Positions 6,664-12,285 of a stretch of DNA of 12,285 nucleotides are shown piece by piece. Both the position numbers and the translations under genes were made by a program. Positions within the stretch are counted from its first letter, which is position 1; every line of letters begins with the position of its first letter. The notes under the pieces are model-generated. The model made no database searches. It was not told the DNA's origin and worked only from the letters and a program-made list of their open reading frames with translations. The DNA comes from Halieaceae bacterium (GTDB lineage: Bacteria; Pseudomonadota; Gammaproteobacteria; Pseudomonadales; Halieaceae), in NCBI GenBank assembly GCA_003520285.1, contig DOVB01000037.1, positions 1 to 12,285 of the forward strand, read 5' to 3'.

Positions 6664-8256
6664 ATGACTGAAGAGTTTGATCAGGTAAAGCGTATTGTTG
6701 TGGTCGGCGGTGGAACTGCTGGCTGGTTGGTTGCGGCGCGTCTTGCGGCGCACTATGAACTCTCGTCTGAGACACTGACCCTCACCTTGGTAGAGTCTGA
6801 CCAAACCGGACCCATCGGTGTGGGAGAGGGTACCTGGCCTTCTATGCGCACCACGCTGAATAAAATTGGAATCACTGAGACCGAGTTCGTTCGTGAATGT
6901 GGTGCAAGTTTCAAACAGGGGTCAAAGTTTATCGGGTGGTCACGAGGTGCAGAGGATTACTATTACCATCCGTTCTCGCTTCCTCAAGATCATGCTGAAG
7001 AGAATGCGTGGTGGTCTTGGCAAAACTTAGCTAATAATGAGCCCTTTGCCGACAGTGTGTCGCCGCAGCCCGCTGTATGTGACCGCGATTTGGCGCCCAA
7101 ACAGATCAGTATGCCCAACTACGCTTACGCACTTAACTACGGTTATCACCTTGATGCCGGCCGCTTTGCTGGTTTACTGATGCGACACGCGGTGGAAAGG
7201 CTTGGGGTGTGCCATATTAAGGACCATTTGATAGGGGTAGAGTCGGATTCGGACGGTGATATCGCGGCAGTCATAGGCAAAAATTATGGTCGAATAGAGG
7301 GTGATCTTTTTATTGATTGCAGTGGCTTCGAATCATTGCTCATTGGCAAACATTTTGAGATAGGTAAAGTTGATTGCTCGAAGTATTTGTTCAACGATCG
7401 TGCATTAGCAGTTCAGGTGCCCTATGCCACTGAGTTGGACTCCATTAGCTCGGTGACACTGGGTACGGCCCACGACGCAGGTTGGACCTGGGACATTGGA
7501 TTACAGCATCGACGAGGTGTAGGCAGAGTGTATAGTTCGTCACATCAGAGTGATGAGCAAGCTTTGGAGGGACTTAAGTCGTACCTGAAGCGCGAGGCTC
7601 CGCATGTTGATTTTGAGTCTTCGTCCCCCAGGAAGCTCAGTTTTGAGTCGGGCTATCGGTCCAAGTTTTGGCATCGAAACTGCGTGGCTATTGGATTGTC
7701 AGCGGGTTTTGTAGAGCCTCTCGAGGCTTCGGCATTGGTATTGGTAGAGCTCAGCGCTCAGTTTTTAACCGATCAATTACCCGCTTATCGCAGTGGCATG
7801 GATGCTGTGGCTGATCGATTTAATCGACAGTTTACTTATCGTTGGACTGAGATTATTCGGTTCTTGAAATTGCATTATGCCATTAGCTCGCGAGACGACT
7901 CAGCCTATTGGCGCCAGCACAAAGAATCGGATAGCATTCCAGAATCTTTGAGGTCAGATTTGGCGCGATGGAATTACCAGGCGCCATGGCATCATGACGA
8001 GGGGAGAATCGATGATCTCTTCCCATCGGCAAGCTATCAATATGTACTTTATGGGATGGGATTTCAGACACGAGACCCCGTTCTTCGATCGAGATCTCAC
8101 GCTCGTCGGCTCACTCAATACCGAGAGCGGCAGTTGCGAACACAGCAGGCTCAGGCGCGGTTCTGTGAACATTTGCCGACCAATCGTGAGCTAGTGCGGC
8201 AGTTGCAGTCACAGAGTTTCTCGAGTGTGCCTCATTCAGCAGTAGAGAGGTTGTAA
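6664..8256 (+). CDS. Flavin-dependent (tryptophan) halogenase-like protein 1, atypical active site
   Basis: Member of the FAD-dependent halogenase family, which uses reduced FAD, oxygen and halide to make a hypohalous species that halogenates indole-type substrates. It has 530 residues, close to the family's usual size. The FAD-binding GGGTAGW (GxGxxG) is at residues 15-21. K84 in ASFKQG aligns with the catalytic lysine (Lys79 of PrnA). DLFIDCSGF and NCVAIGLSAGF are family blocks. Two key motifs deviate: WTWDIG at 274-279 replaces WxWxIP, and VEPLEASA at 350-357 replaces EPLEST, so the Glu is kept (E354) but the Ser-Thr that contacts flavin and halide is Ala-Ser. Activity or substrate may therefore differ. 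The ATG at 6664 has no strong ribosome site, and an out-of-frame four-codon frame (ATG at 6657, stop at 6669-6671) overlaps it. A later start would cut into the FAD motif. It is first in a four-gene unit and its stop overlaps the next start. Confidence 0.88.
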   Translation: MTEEFDQVKRIVVVGGGTAGWLVAARLAAHYELSSETLTLTLVESDQTGPIGVGEGTWPSMRTTLNKIGITETEFVRECGASFKQGSKFIGWSRGAEDYYYHPFSLPQDHAEENAWWSWQNLANNEPFADSVSPQPAVCDRDLAPKQISMPNYAYALNYGYHLDAGRFAGLLMRHAVERLGVCHIKDHLIGVESDSDGDIAAVIGKNYGRIEGDLFIDCSGFESLLIGKHFEIGKVDCSKYLFNDRALAVQVPYATELDSISSVTLGTAHDAGWTWDIGLQHRRGVGRVYSSSHQSDEQALEGLKSYLKREAPHVDFESSSPRKLSFESGYRSKFWHRNCVAIGLSAGFVEPLEASALVLVELSAQFLTDQLPAYRSGMDAVADRFNRQFTYRWTEIIRFLKLHYAISSRDDSAYWRQHKESDSIPESLRSDLARWNYQAPWHHDEGRIDDLFPSASYQYVLYGMGFQTRDPVLRSRSHARRLTQYRERQLRTQQAQARFCEHLPTNRELVRQLQSQSFSSVPHSAVERL

Positions 8257-8972
8257 TGGCGGATTTTCAGAAGCTCAATAATATCGATCACCAGAATGTC
8301 CGCGTCCAAACCGGATTTGGTGCGCAGTTTGGTGATGACGTTATGTTCGTGTTGACGTTTCCGGAAGAGATGCGAAGTATCCAGGCGCACTATCCCATAC
8401 TCATCCATAAAGACCCCGTGTCCGGGAAATTTTCTCCAATTGCACTCCTTGGGTTCGAGAGGGGCGAGAATCTTTTTCTGCAGGCAGACCGCTGGGACGC
8501 GAGTTATGTGCCCGCCATGATGCGTCGCCAACCCTTCCTGATTGGAGAGGATAAGAGCTCTATTTCTGACCGTCAGCACGTCGTTGCTATTGATATGGAA
8601 CACCCTCGAGTCAGCCTAGAGGTTGGTGAGCCATTGTTCTTGGAACAGGGAGGGCCGAGTGATTTTTTGGAGTCGAAGGCGACGTTGTTAGAGCATCTGC
8701 GACAAGCTTCTGAAACCAACGATAAATTTGTAACGGCTCTGGTCGAGCACGGACTTGTGCAGTCTGTGACGTTATCTATCAAACTCTCGAACGGAGAGAG
8801 CTACGAGCTGCAGGACTTCTTTGGTATCGATGACGACGCCCTCCAGCGAGCCGATGGCAGACTCGTCACTACTCTGGCTGAGGCTGGCTGGCTCATGCCA
8901 TGTTTTATGATGGTCGCCTCAATGTCACAGCTGGGTCGTTTAGTTGAGCGCCGTAATCGGTCGCTAGAGTAG
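8256..8972 (+). CDS. SapC family protein
   Basis: A 238-residue cytoplasmic-looking protein, close to the usual family length, with no signal peptide or clear membrane segment. The N-terminal half carries the SapC-type pattern, including HYPILIHKD at 45-53 and PIALLGFERGENLFLQ shortly after, and the end has WLMPCFMMVASMSQL. The family is named after a gene next to an S-layer protein in Campylobacter and has no established biochemistry. It is unrelated to the SapC permease of the peptide transporter. The ATG (8256-8258) overlaps the TAA of the preceding halogenase as TAATG, and GAGAGG (8245-8250) sits 5 bases upstream, so translation is probably coupled. To my knowledge SapC genes often lie beside TonB receptors, halogenases and cupin-8 genes, which suggests a role with them. 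Family assignment is good and function unknown. Confidence 0.82.
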   Translation: MADFQKLNNIDHQNVRVQTGFGAQFGDDVMFVLTFPEEMRSIQAHYPILIHKDPVSGKFSPIALLGFERGENLFLQADRWDASYVPAMMRRQPFLIGEDKSSISDRQHVVAIDMEHPRVSLEVGEPLFLEQGGPSDFLESKATLLEHLRQASETNDKFVTALVEHGLVQSVTLSIKLSNGESYELQDFFGIDDDALQRADGRLVTTLAEAGWLMPCFMMVASMSQLGRLVERRNRSLE

Positions 8973-8986
8973 GACTGCCCGCGATC

Positions 8987-9985
8987 ATGGCCATTGAAGA
9001 GATTTATTTAAGCGGGCCTAATGAGTTAGAGCCGAGTGTACTCGACAGGGCACAACCTGCGGTTCTCCGGGGTCTTGTGAAGACGTGGGATATTGTGCAA
9101 GGCGGAAGATCTGGTGCTAGAGAGGCACTTAAAACGCTGCTAACGTTTTATCAGGGTAAGCCCGTGGCAACGTTCTTGGCCGAGGCGGGTCACGAGGGCC
9201 GTTTTTTTTACAATGATGCGATGGATGGGTTTAACTTTTTACAGATCGACGCTCGTCTAGATGATGTTATCGATAAGTTGCTGAATTGCGAGACCCAACC
9301 AGATTCACCCGCACTGTATGTGGGCTCAACAAATATTGACCAGTGGTTGCCGGGATTCAGGGCAAAGTATGATTTACCGCTGACGCACCTAGACCCGATT
9401 GCTAGCGTTTGGATAGGCAATCAGACACGCGTCGCGGCGCATTTTGATCTCCCTCAGAATATTGCCTGCTGTGTTGCAGGAAGGCGGAAGTTTCGTTTAT
9501 TCGCGCCTGATCAGATCAGTAATCTTTATGTCGGACCGCTAGATTTGACCCCTGCTGGTCAGCCCATTAGCTTGGTTGATTTTGAGGCGATTGATTATGC
9601 CCGTTTCCCTCGCGCAGCAGAGGCTTTGAGGGCGAGTGAAACTGTCGTGCTGGAACCTGGCGACGCGATTCTCATACCCAGCATGTGGTGGCACCAGGTC
9701 GACGCCCTTGAACCTTTAAATATTCTTGTCAATTACTGGTGGTCGCGGACTCCGGCATACGCGGGATCGCCCAACGATGCACTACTGCACGCACTCTTGA
9801 GCGTGCGGGATTTGCCACCTGATATGAAACGCGCTTGGAAACTCTTTTTCGACTATTACATTTTTAATGAGGATCAAGCCGCAACCCAGCATATTGCGCC
9901 GGAGGCCTTGGGTAGACTTGGTGCTCCCAACGAGACCAAAGCAAAAAGAATCCGAGCGATGTTGCTCAATCAGTTGAAGCGTTGA
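8987..9985 (+). CDS. Cupin-8 / JmjC-type 2-oxoglutarate-dependent oxygenase-like protein
   Basis: A 332-residue protein with the fold signature of JmjC hydroxylases related to factor-inhibiting HIF, which use Fe(II), oxygen and 2-oxoglutarate to hydroxylate proteins or small molecules. The predicted metal triad is complete: H152 and D154 in AAHFDLPQN, and H236 in MWWHQVDAL. Between them AGRRKFRLFAP resembles the strand supplying a basic 2-oxoglutarate contact, and LEPGDAILIPSMWWH is the typical cupin turn. NILVNYWW follows. Annotations of such genes often read cupin-like or Pass1-related. It starts 14 bases after the SapC stop, with AGGA at 8971-8974. The next halogenase begins 21 bases after its stop. 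An intact triad argues for real catalysis. Substrate is unknown: a protein side chain or the halogenase product are both conceivable inferences. Confidence 0.82.
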   Translation: MAIEEIYLSGPNELEPSVLDRAQPAVLRGLVKTWDIVQGGRSGAREALKTLLTFYQGKPVATFLAEAGHEGRFFYNDAMDGFNFLQIDARLDDVIDKLLNCETQPDSPALYVGSTNIDQWLPGFRAKYDLPLTHLDPIASVWIGNQTRVAAHFDLPQNIACCVAGRRKFRLFAPDQISNLYVGPLDLTPAGQPISLVDFEAIDYARFPRAAEALRASETVVLEPGDAILIPSMWWHQVDALEPLNILVNYWWSRTPAYAGSPNDALLHALLSVRDLPPDMKRAWKLFFDYYIFNEDQAATQHIAPEALGRLGAPNETKAKRIRAMLLNQLKR

Positions 9986-9992
9986 CAGCATT

Positions 9993-9997
9993 AGGAG
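9993..9997 (+). promoter_or_regulatory. Strong ribosome binding site AGGAG for halogenase 2
   Basis: AGGAG lies 9 bases before the ATG at 10007, in the 21-base gap after the cupin-8 stop. It is the clearest Shine-Dalgarno site of the four-gene unit, so halogenase 2 may be translated more efficiently than halogenase 1, which has no clear site. Confidence 0.65.
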
Positions 9998-10006
9998 TGA
10001 GGTGTC

Positions 10007-11485
10007 ATGAGTCAAATTAATAAAGTTGTCATTGCTGGTGGTGGCACGGCTGGTTGGATGGCCGCAGCCAGCATTTCGAAATTGGTGGGCCGACGTCTTG
10101 ATATTACTCTGATAGAGTCGGAGACCATTGGTACTATCGGTGTCGGCGAGGCGACTATCCCCTCGCTTCTGACTATTAACCGGTTGCTAAAAATATCAGA
10201 GCCCGAATTTCTGCGGGAGACCAAGGCCACATTCAAGCTGGGCATCGCCTTCGAGAACTGGCGCAAACTCGGACACCGCTATATCCACAGTTTTGGGGAT
10301 ACTGGGACGGGATGTTGGGCTGCGGGCTTTCATCACTTTTGGCTGCGTGGGGTTAACGAGGGCTTTGCAAAGCCTTACGGGGACTACTGCTTAGAACTGC
10401 AGGCCGCTGAAATGAGCCGCTTTGGCTTAGTATCAAGTCACAAAATCAATTATGCGTACCACCTAGACGCGACTCAATACGCGGCTTACTTACGGCGGCT
10501 AGCAGAACAAGCAGGGGTGAGACGGGTCGAAGGAATTATAGATCAAGTAAGCCTAGATCCATCGAACGGTAATATCACGCATCTACTCACAAAGTCGGGC
10601 CAAATCATAGAAGGTGATTTATTTATCGATTGCACTGGTTTTCGGGGGCGGCTCATTGCTGAAGCACTGGGCACAGGATTCGAGGACTGGTCTCACTGGT
10701 TACCGTGCGATAGAGCGGTAGCGCTGCAAACTGAATCGGTATCGCCAGCGATCCCCTATACTCGAGCCATTGCTCATGGCGCCGGCTGGCAGTGGCGAAT
10801 TCCTCTGCAACACAGAGTAGGGAATGGGCTAGTGTACTGCTCGAAGTATCAAACGGACGAGGAAGCGATCGATCTGCTGCGCCGGAACACGCAGGGAGAA
10901 GCGACTACGGAGCCTCGATTTATTCAATTCACCACCGGGCAGCGGCAGCAGCATTGGACCAAGAATTGTATTGCTCTTGGATTGTCGAGCGGATTTATTG
11001 AGCCTCTTGAGTCGACCAGTATTCATTTTATCCAGAATGGCTTGCTATGGCTGCTGCTCATGTTTCCCTCAGACACAATTCTCGAGTCTGTCCGCAACGA
11101 GTACAACGCGAAGATGCGACGAGAGGCTGAGCGCATTCGTGATTTTATTGTGATGCACTATCACTTAACGGAGCGAGATGATACTGAGTTCTGGCGTTAC
11201 TGTCGGGGTATGGATATCCCCGAGTCGTTGAAGCATAGAATGTCGTTATTCGGATCGTCTGGCACGGTCTTTAAGGATCAAGACGATGTGTTTGCCGAGA
11301 ATTCATGGGTCCAGGTAATGATGGGGCAGGGTCTTATCCCAAAGACGTACCACCCAATCGTAGATCAGATGAGCAGTGTCGAACTGTCTGAGTTTTTGCG
11401 GCAAAATCTAGAGCGTGTCGATCAATCGCTCTCCCAGTTACCCGACCATTTCAATTTTGTGAAGCAATATGCGCAAAGCGGATAG
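10007..11485 (+). CDS. Flavin-dependent (tryptophan) halogenase 2, canonical motifs
   Basis: A 492-residue FAD-dependent halogenase with all family motifs I can check. GGGTAGW is at residues 11-17. K77 in ATFKLG is the expected catalytic lysine. WQWRIP at 261-266 matches WxWxIP. IEPLESTSI carries E335-S336-T337, the Glu and the Ser-Thr that contact flavin and halide in PrnA/RebH-like enzymes. DLFIDCTGF and NCIALGLSSGF also match. It is paralogous to the upstream halogenase but clearly divergent, so this is not a recent duplication. It is last in the four-gene unit. No flavin reductase gene is in the window, so reduced FAD would come from elsewhere in the cell. Halogenases of Xanthomonas and Brevundimonas with similar gene context have, to my recollection, been reported to brominate indoles. 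Free tryptophan need not be the substrate. Confidence 0.92.
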   Translation: MSQINKVVIAGGGTAGWMAAASISKLVGRRLDITLIESETIGTIGVGEATIPSLLTINRLLKISEPEFLRETKATFKLGIAFENWRKLGHRYIHSFGDTGTGCWAAGFHHFWLRGVNEGFAKPYGDYCLELQAAEMSRFGLVSSHKINYAYHLDATQYAAYLRRLAEQAGVRRVEGIIDQVSLDPSNGNITHLLTKSGQIIEGDLFIDCTGFRGRLIAEALGTGFEDWSHWLPCDRAVALQTESVSPAIPYTRAIAHGAGWQWRIPLQHRVGNGLVYCSKYQTDEEAIDLLRRNTQGEATTEPRFIQFTTGQRQQHWTKNCIALGLSSGFIEPLESTSIHFIQNGLLWLLLMFPSDTILESVRNEYNAKMRREAERIRDFIVMHYHLTERDDTEFWRYCRGMDIPESLKHRMSLFGSSGTVFKDQDDVFAENSWVQVMMGQGLIPKTYHPIVDQMSSVELSEFLRQNLERVDQSLSQLPDHFNFVKQYAQSG

Positions 11486-11489
11486 GTCC

Positions 11490-11578
11490 GCAGGGTTTTG
11501 GCAATGACGAGGTTGCGTATCCGCCAACATTAAGTTGGGTACCTTTTTAAGGTTCGAAGCGGTCATCCTGAACCCTGC
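11490..11578. repeat. Widely spaced 8-bp inverted repeat between the convergent genes
   Basis: GCAGGGTT (11490-11497) and AACCCTGC (11571-11578) are perfect complements separated by 73 bases, in the 107-bp gap between halogenase 2 and the AraC-type gene. A smaller ACCTT-TTT-AAGGT hairpin (11541-11553) lies between them. Neither has a proper T-tract, so I do not call a terminator. Transcription could end here by another mechanism. Confidence 0.25.
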
Positions 11579-11592
11579 TGATGTCGCAGATA

Positions 11593-12285
11593 TCACATGA
11601 TTTTTCGGTAGCTGCGGGGCGATAACCCAGTCCACGTTTTGAAGGCCCGAGTGAATGATCGCGCCTCGGCAAATCCTAATTTCTCGCTAATATGCTCGAC
11701 CGATAGCTGGGGCGATCGCAGGAGTTGCAGGGCGTGCTCTCGTCTCCAGTTCTCTTTAATACTATTGAAACTGCTGCCTGATTGCTTGAGTCGCCGTTGC
11801 AGCGTCTGGGGGCTGATCTGTAAAGTCTGTGCGATTTCGATCAAGGTAGGTACTTTGTTCTGTTCCGATTCTCTGAGCGATAATTGACGCTCGATTTGTG
11901 ATTCTAAGGTTTGTGCTCGCCCGGGTATGGTCATGATGTCCGACGGCGTCCGCTCAACGTAGCGCCCGAGCTCTGCGCGAGTCCGCGTGATGGGCTTGTC
12001 GAGATAAGAGGCGTTGAATATCAGTCGATTCTCGCTGCACCCAAAGCGTATTCTGCAGGGGAACATGATTTTCAGTTCAGATTCGTGCTCGGGTCGATCG
12101 AACGAAAACTCTACAGCATTGAGGTTGATTGGTTGGCCAATGAGCCAGCTAGGGAATCGATGCCATAAAACTAACAGAAATTCTCTGAGAAAATGCGCTG
12201 CGTCATAGGTGTTCTCACTCAGGTTGATTGCGAGATAAGCGCTCTGTTGGTGCTCTTCGAGAGTAAACTGAATGGCGGTGTGGGT
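11593..12285 (-). CDS. AraC-family transcriptional regulator (partial, N-terminus beyond the window)
   Basis: DNA-binding regulator. On the minus strand the frame stays open from the stop at 11593-11595 to the window edge, giving the last 230 residues. The methionine at 12066 is internal, because family-like sequence continues upstream of it (REFLLVLWHRFPSW and then NAVEFSFDRPEHESEL). The first part resembles the ligand/arabinose-binding-like domain found in AraC proteins of about 330-340 residues, including FPCRIRFGCSENRLIFNASYLDKPI. The C-terminal HTH domain covers about residues 145-228, with the two helix-turn-helix units IAQTLQISPQTLQRRLK and ISEKLGFAEARSFTRAFK and the typical GLSPRSYRK end. 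It is convergent with halogenase 2. It could control the neighbouring units, but its promoter is outside the window and it may instead regulate genes to its right. Confidence 0.88.
   Translation of the reverse strand, partial: THTAIQFTLEEHQQSAYLAINLSENTYDAAHFLREFLLVLWHRFPSWLIGQPINLNAVEFSFDRPEHESELKIMFPCRIRFGCSENRLIFNASYLDKPITRTRAELGRYVERTPSDIMTIPGRAQTLESQIERQLSLRESEQNKVPTLIEIAQTLQISPQTLQRRLKQSGSSFNSIKENWRREHALQLLRSPQLSVEHISEKLGFAEARSFTRAFKTWTGLSPRSYRKIM

Noticed and set aside
8232..8603. Antisense open frame of 123 codons across the SapC gene start
   Set aside because: It lies opposite two well-supported, family-matching genes and shows no recognisable domain; a shadow of plus-strand coding.
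8256..8972. SapC as permease of an antimicrobial-peptide transporter
   Set aside because: No membrane segments and no neighbouring transporter genes; the sequence pattern is that of the soluble SapC family.
6664..11485. Halogenated natural-product biosynthetic cluster
   Set aside because: No NRPS, PKS, tryptophan oxidase, flavin reductase or exporter is present; SapC and cupin-8 partners fit the TonB-receptor-linked cassette instead.
11541..11553. ACCTT-TTT-AAGGT hairpin as terminator of the halogenase unit or of the AraC-type gene
   Set aside because: Only a 5-bp stem with A/T-rich ends and no T-tract following on either strand.
1..12285. CRISPR array, tRNA, rRNA, insertion sequence or attachment site
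   Set aside because: No regularly spaced repeat series, tRNA-like cloverleaf, transposase reading frame or terminal inverted repeats were seen on reading the window.

Overview
The window looks like an accessory polysaccharide-utilisation region of a marine-type gammaproteobacterium (possibly Cellvibrionales/OM60-like or Alteromonadales). This rests on gene content only: a large outer-membrane GH16 beta-glucanase lipoprotein, a TonB-dependent receptor of the Xanthomonas/Caulobacter class, and a cassette of flavin-dependent halogenase-like proteins, a SapC-family protein and a JmjC/cupin-8 protein. There is no rRNA, tRNA or housekeeping gene to fix the taxon, so the assignment is an inference.

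Layout. Positions 1-602 hold no convincing complete gene. There is a possible 3' end of an upstream gene (2-178), then a long leader with several short repeats and promoter-like elements. Positions 603-3593 encode a 996-residue lipoprotein with an N-terminal GH16 laminarinase-type domain, two beta-sandwich modules and two tandem copies of a roughly 125-residue C-terminal module. The TonB-dependent receptor follows after 46 bp (3640-6561), and this two-gene unit is closed by a strong hairpin terminator (6582-6605). A second same-strand unit of four tightly packed genes runs from 6664 to 11485: halogenase-like 1, SapC family, cupin-8/JmjC family, halogenase-like 2. The right end (11593 to the window edge, minus strand) carries the C-terminal part of an AraC-family regulator, convergent with the second halogenase.

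How the genes may work together. The first unit fits capture and uptake of a beta-1,3-glucan such as laminarin: the surface GH16 cuts the chain and the receptor imports the oligosaccharides. The second unit contains no flavin reductase, NRPS, PKS or tryptophan-biosynthesis gene, so it does not look like a classical halometabolite cluster. Association of TonB receptors with halogenase, SapC and cupin genes recurs in Proteobacteria to my knowledge, but the biochemical role of the combination is not established. The two halogenases differ at active-site motifs: the downstream one keeps the canonical WxWxIP and EPLEST motifs, while the upstream one has WxWxIG and EPLEAS. The most interesting open question here is whether this cassette is a modification system (halogenation and/or hydroxylation) acting on a surface protein, a receptor ligand or an indole compound.
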